From positions 1 to 11,801 of the forward strand of contig DAIOCL010000081.1 in the NCBI GenBank assembly GCA_036747335.1: a stretch of DNA of 11,801 bases, in the 5' to 3' direction. The position numbers and the translations under genes are program-made. Of this stretch, positions 1-6,300 are shown in pieces (positions within the stretch are counted from its first letter, which is position 1; the number at the start of each line of letters is the position of its first letter). The DNA is from UBA4660 sp002405435. Its GTDB lineage: Bacteria; Bacteroidota; Bacteroidia; Flavobacteriales_D; Sanyastnellaceae. The notes under the pieces are model-generated. The model searched no databases. It saw only the letters and a list, made by a program, of their open reading frames with translations, and had not been told where the DNA came from.

Positions 1-138
1 AAGGAGGGGGTACTGGATTGTTACATCATGATTACCCAGTTTCGCCGCGATTTTTACGAGCAGTATCACCACTTTATGTCTTATCACCGTGAACGGGTGA
101 TTCAGTTTTGCCGAAACCACCTGGTGAAGGTGAAATGA
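1..138 (+). CDS. C-terminal fragment of an unidentified protein
   Basis: An open frame enters at the window edge in frame 1 and ends at a TGA at 136-138, leaving 45 residues. The fragment is rich in aromatic, histidine and basic residues (for example the run FYEQYHHFMSYHRERVIQFC) and looks like an amphipathic helical C-terminus. I do not recognise the family. The reading as a real gene tail rests on the frame being open from the edge to the stop and on protein-like composition. The stop is 126 bases before the next likely start, in the same direction. It could be a chance open frame, since 45 codons is short. Confidence 0.5.
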   Translation, partial: KEGVLDCYIMITQFRRDFYEQYHHFMSYHRERVIQFCRNHLVKVK

Positions 139-181
139 ATGGGGGTAACGCGGGGCGCATATGACAGAAGGCAGGGTCCCG

Positions 182-197
182 ACTGACCGCCGTCAGT
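182..197. repeat. Short perfect inverted repeat upstream of the release-factor-like gene
   Basis: ACTGAC and GTCAGT form a perfect 6-bp stem around a 4-base loop (CGCC). The hairpin has no T-run on either side, so it does not look like an intrinsic terminator. It lies just before a weak promoter-like sequence and could be an operator. A 6-bp repeat may also be chance. Confidence 0.25.
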
Positions 198-198
198 A

Positions 199-226
199 TT
201 GCAAGGGAACAGGGGGCTGACTTTTG
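199..226 (+). promoter_or_regulatory. Possible Bacteroidota-type promoter for the release-factor-like gene
   Basis: GACTTTTG at 219-226 matches the Bacteroidota -7 box TAnnTTTG except for the first base. A TTG at 199-201 could serve as the -33 element, but the 17-base spacing is shorter than the usual 19-21. A start near 233 would give a leader of about 30 bases before the ATG at 265. Weak support. Confidence 0.25.
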
Positions 227-264
227 CGGTGTTAAAGACAACGAACAACAATACCCGTCACCCC

Positions 265-666
265 ATGAAACAAGAAAATCACAAAAGAGTCGCCGGCCTG
301 TGGATAGACCATGAAAAGGCATTGGTTATCAGCACCCCAGACCACCTGCCGCACGGAGATTACGCACAGGTGGGCAAAGTGCAGGCACACCACCACGCTT
401 TTCACAGCAGTTCCAATGAAAATTCTTCTAACAACCAGCGTCGCGCCGAATTGTCGAAATACTATGGAGAAGTGGCGGCCAGCATTCATCCGTACGATGA
501 AGTGTTTGTGTTTGGCCCCGGTAAGGCACAGGAGCAGTTTGTCAACCACGCCCGCGAAGACAAACAATTGTCAAACAAGCGGTTCGAAATTGCGTCGGCG
601 GGGAATCTCACCGACAACCAGATGATTGCCCAGGTACGGGATCATTTCAAGAAATACGCTTTCTGA
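265..666 (+). CDS. Small release-factor-like (baeRF/eRF1-like) protein
   Basis: This is a 133-residue soluble protein with no signal peptide. I chose the ATG at 265 (MKQENHKRVAGLWIDHEKAL) because the longer frame to 199 needs a TTG start and adds a sequence of no protein-family character. The N-terminal strand (VAGLWIDHEKALVI), the central acidic strand VFVFGPGKAQEQF and the later FEIASAGNLTDNQMIAQVRDHF region resemble small bacterial proteins related to the central domain of eRF1/Pelota, annotated as translational-machinery or baeRF-type proteins. There is no GGQ motif, so peptide release activity is not suggested. A His/Ser/Asn-rich stretch around residues 42-58 is probably a flexible loop. 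It stands alone between an upstream gene tail and a downstream terminator. The family call is moderate; the exact role of such proteins, perhaps ribosome-associated stress or rescue, is inference. Confidence 0.8.
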   Translation: MKQENHKRVAGLWIDHEKALVISTPDHLPHGDYAQVGKVQAHHHAFHSSSNENSSNNQRRAELSKYYGEVAASIHPYDEVFVFGPGKAQEQFVNHAREDKQLSNKRFEIASAGNLTDNQMIAQVRDHFKKYAF

Positions 667-681
667 TTTAGCGAGAACAAA

Positions 682-720
682 ACGCGGATGGGGCATGTCC
701 CTGTCTGCGTTTTTGTTTTT
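682..720 (+). terminator. Intrinsic terminator after the release-factor-like gene, possibly bidirectional
   Basis: A 12-bp stem (682-693 with 699-710, including three G-U pairs) and a 5-base loop is followed by TTTTGTTTTT, 15 bases past the stop. Four upstream A residues can extend pairing. Read on the opposite strand, the same hairpin is followed by TTTTGTT, so it may also end the convergent ARPP-1-like gene that stops at 764. Confidence 0.8.
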
Positions 721-763
721 ACACAACCACAAGCACCCTGCTGCGCTGCCAGGACCTAGTGGC

Positions 764-1942
764 TCACGGCTGCAGGGGTAGCCAGCAACGGTGAATCCAT
801 TCGTTGCGTTTCGTGTCTTCTGTGAGAAAGGCTGCTATGCGGCCATTATCATTTTCACTCACGGTACACAAGGTCACTTCATTGATCCGTTCCGGACTAT
901 AGGTGCGGTAATGGTCGTTAACCAGCAGGCCAATGGCTTGCACATTTGTTTGGGCGGCATTTTCTTTTACCGGCGTACTGATGGCTTCTACGATACAGGC
1001 TTCAAGCAACTTGTACCATAGGTCGGCAAACAACTGCCGGTTGTTGTACACATCAACGCCGTATAGTTCTCCGTTGATGAAGTAGGCGAAACCGACTGCA
1101 CCAGGGTGCAAACCGAGATCGATGGCGAGTTTTTCATGAAAATGGTTGCGAAGTGAGTCGAGATCCTCATTCTCCAATGTGAGCTGAAGGCTGGAGGCCG
1201 ACGTATTCCGGGTAACATCGGCATTGGACACCCGGTAGGTGCTGGCCATATTCATATTAAGGCCTTGCTGTTGTTTGCTTACCTGGCCCCAGACTTCTCC
1301 CTGCTCCCGGCTATAGCGCGCAGCTATTTTCAGTTCGCGTGAACTCACCATCTGGCTGCACCAGCCGAATTGGGAGGCAGATTCATTTCCCCTGTGGGTC
1401 CAGCGGCCCGATTCCACGCAATACGAGGCGATTGCTTCAGAGGGGTCATTGGGGGCAATCACGACGTCATACTGAATCGTCCGGTCTTGCTTTCCGCCTT
1501 TTACGATGTCTCCCGAATGCACAAACAAGTACTGGTCGCTGAGATTGGTGATGTTGAGTTCATCTACCTGCGAAGTTTCATGCACCGTAGCCATTTTTCG
1601 CACCAGGGCTTCGCTGAGCGTGATATAGGGTTTGTCGTTGAGATCCGGCCGGGCGTTGATCAGCACGATGGCGAGGTTGGCGTGACTGATGACCTCACCT
1701 GTGGTGTAGGCAGGCATGCGGAAGAGGTCTTCGCCTGTGAGGGGCCCTAGTTTTTTGCGGCCTTCTGAGTGGTACATCGAATGCGGATGCGACTGGCTGG
1801 CGATGGCTTCTCCCAAGGCATCGTGGTAGGGAGCGTCGCTGTAGCCGGTGTCGTTGGGCTGGGGCTCGGCATAGTAGAAAACAGCGACTATGACGCCGCC
1901 CACGAGTGCGAGGGCGATCAGTGGAAAAATTAGTTTTTTCAT
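764..1942 (-). CDS. Membrane-anchored ARPP-1 family protein
   Basis: The 392-residue product starts MKKLIFPLIALALVGG with one hydrophobic segment at about residues 4-24, so it is probably anchored in the inner membrane with the rest outside, or is secreted. The body carries hallmarks of the ARPP-1 domain: GGKQDRT at 149-155, the following strand YDVVIAP, and CVESGRW at 175-181. Other family-like stretches are the HANLAIVLINA strand near 87 and the YFINGELYG segment in the second half. ARPP-1 was described as a domain associated with ADP-ribosylglycohydrolase and rhodanese-phosphatase contexts; its biochemical role is unknown to me. The start at 1942 is supported by the lysines followed by a membrane segment. 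The gene is convergent with the rightward gene at 265-666 and separated from the leftward series by a 434-base gap with a terminator, so it is likely monocistronic. The N-terminal membrane segment is worth noting because I expect many family members to be cytosolic. Confidence 0.85.
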   Translation of the reverse strand: MKKLIFPLIALALVGGVIVAVFYYAEPQPNDTGYSDAPYHDALGEAIASQSHPHSMYHSEGRKKLGPLTGEDLFRMPAYTTGEVISHANLAIVLINARPDLNDKPYITLSEALVRKMATVHETSQVDELNITNLSDQYLFVHSGDIVKGGKQDRTIQYDVVIAPNDPSEAIASYCVESGRWTHRGNESASQFGWCSQMVSSRELKIAARYSREQGEVWGQVSKQQQGLNMNMASTYRVSNADVTRNTSASSLQLTLENEDLDSLRNHFHEKLAIDLGLHPGAVGFAYFINGELYGVDVYNNRQLFADLWYKLLEACIVEAISTPVKENAAQTNVQAIGLLVNDHYRTYSPERINEVTLCTVSENDNGRIAAFLTEDTKRNEWIHRCWLPLQP

Positions 1943-1957
1943 AAGCTATGGATACAA

Positions 1958-1988
1958 CAAAGGTGGTAATCTTCACAAGATGGCACAA
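1958..1988 (-). promoter_or_regulatory. Possible promoter of the ARPP-1-like gene
   Basis: On the minus strand CACCTTTG (1965-1958) partly matches TAnnTTTG, and a TTG (1988-1986) lies 20 bases upstream, the spacing expected for Bacteroidota -33/-7 elements. Transcription would begin near 1951, leaving a very short leader before the ATG at 1942. The TA of the -7 box is only half matched. Confidence 0.3.
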
Positions 1989-2116
1989 CTAAACTTTGTG
2001 AAAATCAGCAATAGACCTCGGTCGTGGCCCAACGTCGGTAGGCCGGCAGGCTGGGGTAAAGCAGGGGGGAGGATCAGTCTGGCCCGGAATTTGGTTTCGC
2101 GGTGGCCGGGTTATTA

Positions 2117-2151
2117 CAAAAAAGATCCCCGATGCTCGTTAGCATCGGGGA
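2117..2151 (-). terminator. Intrinsic terminator of the leftward gene series
   Basis: A perfect 11-bp GC-rich stem (2126-2136 with 2141-2151, arm TCCCCGATGCT) closes a 4-base loop. On the minus strand it is followed by a run of six T residues (2123-2118). It lies 226 bases past the stop of the DUF5777 gene, so the transcript would carry an unusually long 3' untranslated region. On the plus strand no T-run follows, so it acts leftward only. Confidence 0.85.
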
Positions 2152-2172
2152 CCACTGAACTTAACCAAAAAC

Positions 2173-2192
2173 CTAACATTCTCTGATGTTAG
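2173..2192. repeat. Inverted repeat CTAACAT / ATGTTAG
   Basis: A perfect 7-bp stem with a 6-base loop (TCTCTG) lies in the AT-rich gap. It has no adjacent T-run. It could fold in the 3' leader-out of the leftward transcript or be a protein-binding site. Note that its arm shares ATGTTA with the neighbouring palindrome at 2254-2270. Confidence 0.4.
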
Positions 2193-2243
2193 TGAGATTT
2201 GTATTCAAACTTGCAGGAATAGGCGTTAAAGGTCGAACTGAGG

Positions 2244-2287
2244 TAAGATACCAATGTTATTTGATAACATAAGTCACTCTTATCTTA
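2244..2287. repeat. Nested inverted repeats with an ATGTTAT-TTG-ATAACAT core
   Basis: The core at 2254-2270 is a perfect 7-bp inverted repeat with a 3-base centre. It is enclosed by a second perfect 7-bp pair, TAAGATA at 2244-2250 and TATCTTA at 2281-2287, with an uneven internal loop of 3 and 10 bases. As RNA this makes a two-tier hairpin in the 3' region of the leftward transcript; as DNA the core looks like an operator. Confidence 0.5.
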
Positions 2288-2366
2288 AACGATACAGCCA
2301 AAATTGAGACAAGATTTCGAAAAAATTGTAACAAAAACGTCACGAGATAGCATTCCTGTCAACTAT

Positions 2367-2388
2367 GCTGACGAGCTCAGCCTTTTTT
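2367..2388 (+). terminator. Weak rightward terminator-like hairpin overlapping the DUF5777 stop
   Basis: GCTGA and TCAGC form a 5-bp stem with a 5-base loop and are followed by C and six T residues. No rightward gene lies upstream, only the AT-rich gap, so it would matter only if the gap is transcribed rightward as a small RNA. It may simply reflect the Lys-Lys codons (AAAAAA) near the DUF5777 C-terminus. Confidence 0.2.
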
Positions 2389-3285
2389 ACCGGGGGAGCT
2401 AAGGGTAAATACCCTGGAAATGTTGAATCCGAAACTGATATCGCCGTTAAACCAGTCGCCCTGGGTTTCCGTGATAAAGTAATTCTCCGTCATGCCACGG
2501 CTGTTGGTGAAATGCAGCTGAAACACGTGGCCTCCGGTTTCTATGTCAAATCCTACGGAAAGCGAGTTGTTGTAGTTGGTACTTACTATTTGTCCGGGCA
2601 ACACATAAATGTATTCGAAATTAACTGAGGTTCTGCGTGTAATCTTTTGTCTCAGGCCCACGCCGCAAGCCAGAATATCGTTGGCATCGTCTTCGGTTGG
2701 CACCAGGTTTTTGTGCACCAGGGTGGGCGATAGTTGCGCGGAAAAGCCTTCGCTGAATTTTCGGCCAACGATGAGCTGGTGCACATAGTTGAGCCGTGAT
2801 GAAAAGAAGTTATTCCTGGTTTCATCAGCCCAGCGCAGGGTATTGCAGGTGATGGAGGAAAACCAGGAGATGGTCACCGGCATATTGACCTTGCCTGTGC
2901 TCTGCCGCGTCAGCTTATACTTTACAAAGCCGTCGTAGGTCTTGTTGATGGTGCTGCGCCCAGCACCAACCATCAGTCGGTCATTGATGCCATACTCAAG
3001 GCCCAGGCGCAAGGTAGCTCCGTCGAGACCAAACAGGTCGTACAGGCCGCCATTCAGATAGTTGAACCGGTGTGAAATCTTAAAGTCGAGAACGCCGGGC
3101 GCATTGTTTTCAAAACTGTGCAGGTTAATCACCCGCGTGGTTTTGAAGCCCGCCGTTGCATAGTCCACCTGTTCTTCTTCAGGACCGAGCAGTTTGAGCA
3201 AATCCTCGTCCTGCGCAGAAATATGCAGAGACGACAACACGGCGAATACAACAGGCAATGCACGAGAAAGGATAGGAAATTTCAT
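2377..3285 (-). CDS. DUF5777 family outer-membrane beta-barrel protein
   Basis: The 302-residue product begins with a signal peptide (MKFPILSRALPVVFAVLSSLHISA, likely cleaved before QDED). After a short acidic linker it continues as repeated amphipathic strands with alternating aromatic and polar residues (for example LDFKISHRFNYL, LRLGLEYGI, FVKYKLTR, SVNFEYIYVLPGQI, VFQLHFTNSRGMTENYFI). This pattern and the final GDWFNGDISFGFNISRVF stretch fit the Bacteroidota DUF5777 beta-barrel family, predicted to sit in the outer membrane. Function is unknown. The ATG at 3285 is 12 bases after the stop of the YceI-like gene, so the two are co-transcribed. It is the last gene of the leftward series and precedes the terminator at 2117-2151. 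The family assignment is fairly firm; the pore or channel role is only inferred from topology. Confidence 0.85.
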   Translation of the reverse strand: MKFPILSRALPVVFAVLSSLHISAQDEDLLKLLGPEEEQVDYATAGFKTTRVINLHSFENNAPGVLDFKISHRFNYLNGGLYDLFGLDGATLRLGLEYGINDRLMVGAGRSTINKTYDGFVKYKLTRQSTGKVNMPVTISWFSSITCNTLRWADETRNNFFSSRLNYVHQLIVGRKFSEGFSAQLSPTLVHKNLVPTEDDANDILACGVGLRQKITRRTSVNFEYIYVLPGQIVSTNYNNSLSVGFDIETGGHVFQLHFTNSRGMTENYFITETQGDWFNGDISFGFNISRVFTLSSPGKKG

Positions 3286-3297
3286 CGGGCCTTGCGC

Positions 3298-3846
3298 TTA
3301 CTGCATTTTGTCAAGATTCACTTTTACTGTCACGGCAATATTCTCCGAGATCTTGTCGACCACGGCGGAGGGGATGGCAATATTGTAGTCTTTGGGATTT
3401 ACGTTGAAAACAGATTCTCCGTTAATCTTGCCACCGGCCACCACAAACTGCGCATCGGCCGTGATCGCACGGGTAACCCCGTGCATGGTGAGCGAACCAC
3501 TGATCTTGGCTTGGTAGGTGCCATCCTTGGTCAGGTCTATGGCGGCGATGTTGTCAATCTTGCCCTTGAAATCTGCCTTCGGATAGGTATTGCTTTCCAT
3601 GTAATTTTCATTGAAATGCTCCTCCATCAGGGCTTTTTCAAACGCAAAGGATTTCACCTGAGCCGAAAACTGAAGGGTCCCGGTTTTTAGTTGCAGCACG
3701 GCATTTACTGCATGGTTGTCGGCCTCAATATTTTCCATCTTGGTGCTCGAGAAGAAGTGGATGTGGCCTGTGCGGGTGCCATAGACTTGCGCGCCTGCGG
3801 CAATAACGGTCAGCATTATGACGACGGAAAACAGTAGTTTTTTCAT
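3298..3846 (-). CDS. YceI family periplasmic protein (second copy)
   Basis: From the ATG at 3846 this is a 182-residue protein with a signal peptide (MKKLLFSVVIMLTVIAAGA, cleaved near AGAQ). An ATG at 3858, directly abutting the upstream stop (TAAATG), would add MSII; I prefer 3846 because it gives a standard signal peptide. The mature protein shows the YceI lipocalin-like pattern: TRTGHIHFFSS, VLQLKTGTLQFSAQV, the HFNENYMESNTYPKADFKGKI signature, a SGSLTMHGVTR strand and a C-terminal IPSAVVDKISENIAVTVKVNL strand. YceI proteins bind isoprenoid lipids such as polyprenyl quinones in their barrel; the ligand here is not known. It lies between the OB-fold gene and the DUF5777 gene. It is a paralogue of the protein at 9175-9723, sharing the HFNENY-ES--YPKA-F-G motif and the same length. 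Confidence 0.92.
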   Translation of the reverse strand: MKKLLFSVVIMLTVIAAGAQVYGTRTGHIHFFSSTKMENIEADNHAVNAVLQLKTGTLQFSAQVKSFAFEKALMEEHFNENYMESNTYPKADFKGKIDNIAAIDLTKDGTYQAKISGSLTMHGVTRAITADAQFVVAGGKINGESVFNVNPKDYNIAIPSAVVDKISENIAVTVKVNLDKMQ

Positions 3847-3858
3847 GATTATTGACAT

Positions 3859-4287
3859 TTAGTGGGATTCGTTCGTTACAAGGATACAGTCTTTGAATTC
3901 GAGTTCGGGCAGCAAGTCACCCTCAAAGCCGTTGCAATGTCCCTTGATGGTAACTTGTTCGGCAGGAGCGGGCACACGGGTTTCTTCCGGGAGCATCTGA
4001 CAACTGACTACACCCATTTCAGAAGGGGCTTTGAGATAGAACACCAGCATGCCGTTTCCGGTTTTTTCAGACGAAGTCATTTCGCCGGTGACTTCAATCA
4101 TCTTGCCAAGGTACTGCCGGTTGGCCTGCGCACTGTCTGCGGCAAAGGCCTCATACAATTCGAAGGCACTCATGCGAAAGACCGTTTCGGCATTGAGCGC
4201 CGTCTCATGCGGCTTGTTCCACAGATAATAGCCTATGGCTGCGGCGGCAAGCACCACAAACAGCAACAGGTAAAGCACTTTCTTCAT
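3859..4287 (-). CDS. Membrane-anchored tRNA_anti-like OB-fold protein
   Basis: The 142-residue product starts at the ATG at 4287, four bases after the upstream stop; a longer frame to 4350 would overlap that gene and lacks an N-terminal signal. Residues 1-23 (MKKVLYLLLFVVLAAAAIGYYLW) form a membrane anchor. The remainder, with MSAFELYEAFAADSAQANR, YLGKMIEVTGEM, the glycine-rich turn, LKAPSEMGVVSCQM and VTIKGHCNGFEGD, fits the OB-fold putative lipoprotein or tRNA_anti-like family of Bacteroidota. Despite the name there is no evidence that it binds tRNA; exported members more likely bind a small molecule or protein. Three cysteines occur in the mature part. It ends at a TAA next to the ATG of the YceI-like gene, so the two are tightly coupled within the envelope module. 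Confidence 0.8.
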   Translation of the reverse strand: MKKVLYLLLFVVLAAAAIGYYLWNKPHETALNAETVFRMSAFELYEAFAADSAQANRQYLGKMIEVTGEMTSSEKTGNGMLVFYLKAPSEMGVVSCQMLPEETRVPAPAEQVTIKGHCNGFEGDLLPELEFKDCILVTNESH

Positions 4288-4291
4288 GGTA

Positions 4292-4708
4292 TCAGTTGTT
4301 AGGGGAGCCCTGGTTAATCCACAGTTGCAGCAACTGAATCTCACAGGCACTCAATTTCGCGGCATTTTTAGGCATTGGCGAACATCCCGATTCATGGCGC
4401 ACGACGCACATCAGGCTGCTGTCGTTCACGTAAGCTTTGAGCGCATCGTAGCCTTCGACCACAACACCGGCATTGGCGTTGGCTGCGGTATGGCACGGAA
4501 AACAGCGGTCGGCAATCAGGGGCGCTATCTTCTGGTTGTAGGTAATGCCCGTGGTATCGCAGGGAGCGGCACCATACAGGTACACCTCGTTGTCGTAATA
4601 ACAGGATTCCTGCATCAGCACAATGATGCATAGCAAAAGGCCCCCGGCCAATAACCTGGGCTTTCTCCGATTGCGGACTGAACGACTAGTTGTTAGGTGC
4701 TCCATCAT
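4292..4708 (-). CDS. Lipoprotein with one cytochrome-c-like CXXCH domain
   Basis: The 138-residue product has a basic N-terminus (RNRRKP), a hydrophobic core (LLAGGLLLCIIVLM) and a probable lipidation cysteine at C36 followed by YYDNEVYLYG, typical of Bacteroidota lipoproteins. The domain then runs ITYNQKIAPLIADRC with CFPCH at 69-73 as a heme-c site, a candidate methionine ligand in SPMP (M112), and the closing LLQLWINQGSPNN. It therefore looks like a single-heme relative of the neighbour at 4686-5369. The start at 4708 overlaps the end of the upstream gene by 23 bases in another frame; an adjacent ATG at 4705 is equally possible. No later start would preserve the signal. Likely role: electron transfer or redox sensing at the envelope, inferred from the motif. 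Confidence 0.82.
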   Translation of the reverse strand: MMEHLTTSRSVRNRRKPRLLAGGLLLCIIVLMQESCYYDNEVYLYGAAPCDTTGITYNQKIAPLIADRCFPCHTAANANAGVVVEGYDALKAYVNDSSLMCVVRHESGCSPMPKNAAKLSACEIQLLQLWINQGSPNN

Positions 4709-5369
4709 TTATCCATGTTTCGATCATGTCTATCTGGCACTCCAGCAGCGGACTGCTTTGGTAAGGCATCAGCGTAAAGCCGTCTGTGCCCAGCAGGGAG
4801 GATAACAGCGATCCATCAAGTGCGCTATTGCGGATGTCTTCGTAGGTGACCAGGGCACGGCTGCCTTCCGGATTGGCGCCGCTGTGGCAACCCTCGCAAT
4901 AGTTAGCAATCAAGCCGCTGACCGAACCGCTGAAGGTGACATTCACCGTGTCGCAATCCGCACAGCTGTTATTGCGCGCTCCCTGGCTAATCCAGGTCTG
5001 TATGAGGTCAATTTCGGCTGCGGTCAGGGGCGATAAGGGCGGGGGAGGCATAACGTCATCGGGATCACTCGTGAGGATTTGTTCGATCAGTTCACCCTCC
5101 CACGGCTGTCCGGGTACAATTTCCCCATGGTTCATGATATTGGCATAATCTGTAAGCCTTACTCCCTCCTCAGGGTTGTCGGCATCGTGGCAGTCGGGCG
5201 ATGCGCAGCGCGAAGTGATCAGCGGCAGGATGTCATGCTGAAAATAGACGGTATCGGGATCGCAAACACCCGAAAAAGATGGGGTGTCGGGCGGCAATGG
5301 CACCTCTGGTTCATGCCGGCACCCTGTCGCGATGGTGGCAAAAAATGCGAACGCAATCAGGTATTTCAT
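4686..5369 (-). CDS. Lipoprotein with two tandem cytochrome-c-like domains
   Basis: I place the start at the ATG at 5369 because it gives a clean lipoprotein signal (MKYLIAFAFFATIATGC, lipobox ATGC, C17); the frame upstream to 5519 looks like leader sequence. The 227-residue protein has two copies of one domain. Domain 1 (about 36-134) has CASPDCH at 55-61, an unusual CX4CH heme motif, and M107 in VMPPPP. Domain 2 (about 139-227) has the canonical CEGCH at 158-162 and M201 in LMPYQ. Each ends with a similar helix, TWISQGARNN and TWINDGAPNN. The neighbour at 4292-4708 carries a third copy. This suggests a diheme envelope lipoprotein for electron transfer or sensing; partner unknown. Extra cysteines (36, 136, 139, 211) might form disulfides. 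It ends with TAG, showing TAG works as a normal stop here. Confidence 0.85.
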   Translation of the reverse strand: MKYLIAFAFFATIATGCRHEPEVPLPPDTPSFSGVCDPDTVYFQHDILPLITSRCASPDCHDADNPEEGVRLTDYANIMNHGEIVPGQPWEGELIEQILTSDPDDVMPPPPLSPLTAAEIDLIQTWISQGARNNSCADCDTVNVTFSGSVSGLIANYCEGCHSGANPEGSRALVTYEDIRNSALDGSLLSSLLGTDGFTLMPYQSSPLLECQIDMIETWINDGAPNN

Positions 5370-5529
5370 TGTTAGGGTAAAATTAACGTGATAAGAGCAA
5401 AGATGTGCTCGGCAATCCGGAAATTTTTCACCAGCCGGACGAATGGAAAGAAAGTGCGACCGAACGGGAATAAAGCGCTGCCGGCTGCGCAGGTTGTACC
5501 CGTGCGGCTGCTGCAGCAAGGGACCCAGT
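5370..5529. other. Intergenic region between the LytTR regulator and the heme lipoprotein module
   Basis: This 160-base gap is the longest in the leftward series from 11801 to 2377. It holds a promoter-like box near its left end and a GC-rich stretch (about 5476-5520) with a perfect 10-base palindrome TGCTGCAGCA and imperfectly repeated GGCTGCGC/GCGGCTGC words. I could not find a convincing LytTR-type direct repeat, but the place is where a target operator of the adjacent regulator would be expected. Confidence 0.45.
5398..5405 (-). promoter_or_regulatory. Possible -7 box of the heme lipoprotein/YceI/DUF5777 module
   Basis: On the minus strand CATCTTTG matches TAnnTTTG except for the first base. 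It would place transcription about 20-25 bases before the ATG at 5369. I see no good -33 TTG at the expected distance, which could fit an activator-dependent promoter. Weak evidence. Confidence 0.3.
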
Positions 5530-6300
5530 TCAGGTGTTTCCCATCCAGGCTTTGAACTGGGGCGACTTGTCAGTGCTCACCACCACTTCCCCCTGCGTAT
5601 AGGGAGGCTCCAGTTCCAGTTCTATGCGCGACTTGGAAGCGGGTAACATTTTTGAAATGCTCTTGACATGGACGATGAATTGGCGGTTGATTCTGAAAAA
5701 GACCCCCGGATCAAGTTCTGTCTCCAATACGTCCATCGTCTTGTCGAGCGGATAGGTCCGTTGGCTGAAGGTCACCAGAAAAACCGACTTGCTCAACGTG
5801 TAGAAATAGGCAATTTCGCTTACGTCGATACTCCTGATCTGGTCTCCGAAACGAATGAAGTACCTGCGCTGGTAGCGCTGCTCTTCCGCCATGATGGCCC
5901 TGGCCAGTTTGACATAATCAATGACCGGCGCTGAGGCAGGCTGCATTCGCTGTTGCACTTTTTCAAGCGCAGCATTCAGCGCCTGTTGTCGGACTGGCTT
6001 CAGTAGGTAATCGGCCGCATTCACCTGAAAGGCCTCGAGGGCGTACTCGTTGTAGGCGGTAGTGAAAATGACCGGACACGGCGGTGGCCAGGAGCGGAAA
6101 AGCTCAAAACAATCGCCATCGCCAAGTTGCACATCGGTGATGACCAGGTCGGGACTGCTCACCCGCTGAAGTTTTTGCAGGGCATCGCTGACCGAATCTG
6201 CGCACACCACCACCCGGTGGGGTATGCCCGACTGCTGCAGCATGTCTTGCAAGCGCGTCATCGCGAGGGGTTCGTCTTCTATGAGGGCAATGTTTAGCAT
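5530..6300 (-). CDS. LytTR family response regulator
   Basis: The 256-residue regulator has an N-terminal receiver domain (1-120) with the acidic pair E8/D9 in IALIEDEPLA, phospho-acceptor D56 in DLVITDVQLGDG, the switch threonine at T81 in FTTAYNEYALEAF, and K101 in YLLKPV. A linker leads to a LytTR DNA-binding domain (about 146-252) with RYFIRFGDQIRSIDVSEI, FFRINRQFIVHVKSI and the C-terminal VVVSTDKSPQFKAWMG. All key receiver residues are present, so it should be phosphorylatable. Its ATG overlaps the TGA of the kinase gene by one base (TGATG), so the two are translationally coupled and form a cognate pair. Its likely targets include the neighbouring envelope module across the 160-base gap at 5370-5529; that is inference. 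If the kinase is truly broken by its internal stop, this regulator may be orphaned. Confidence 0.95.
   Translation of the reverse strand: MLNIALIEDEPLAMTRLQDMLQQSGIPHRVVVCADSVSDALQKLQRVSSPDLVITDVQLGDGDCFELFRSWPPPCPVIFTTAYNEYALEAFQVNAADYLLKPVRQQALNAALEKVQQRMQPASAPVIDYVKLARAIMAEEQRYQRRYFIRFGDQIRSIDVSEIAYFYTLSKSVFLVTFSQRTYPLDKTMDVLETELDPGVFFRINRQFIVHVKSISKMLPASKSRIELELEPPYTQGEVVVSTDKSPQFKAWMGNT

Larger units (their letters stand above)
1943..2376. other. 434-base intergenic region without a convincing gene
   Basis: No open frame here has family character; the rightward frame crossing 1890-2186 looks like a chance translation. The right half (about 2152-2376) is visibly AT-rich compared with flanking genes. 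It contains a leftward terminator hairpin, two inverted repeats and a weak rightward terminator-like hairpin at its right edge, annotated or discussed separately. It separates the ARPP-1-like gene from the 3' end of the long leftward series. Confidence 0.7.

Noticed and set aside
199..264. N-terminal extension of the release-factor-like protein from a TTG at 199
   Set aside because: It needs a TTG start, has no family-like sequence, and overlaps the probable promoter; the ATG at 265 gives the expected domain start.
1890..2186. Rightward 98-codon frame crossing the ARPP-1 start and the terminator hairpin
   Set aside because: It runs antisense through the 5' end of ARPP-1 and translates a terminator stem; composition is not protein-like.
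5508..5520. GC-rich palindrome TGCTGCAGCA as a terminator for the response regulator
   Set aside because: There is no T-run after it on the minus strand and the stem is only 5 bp without a loop.
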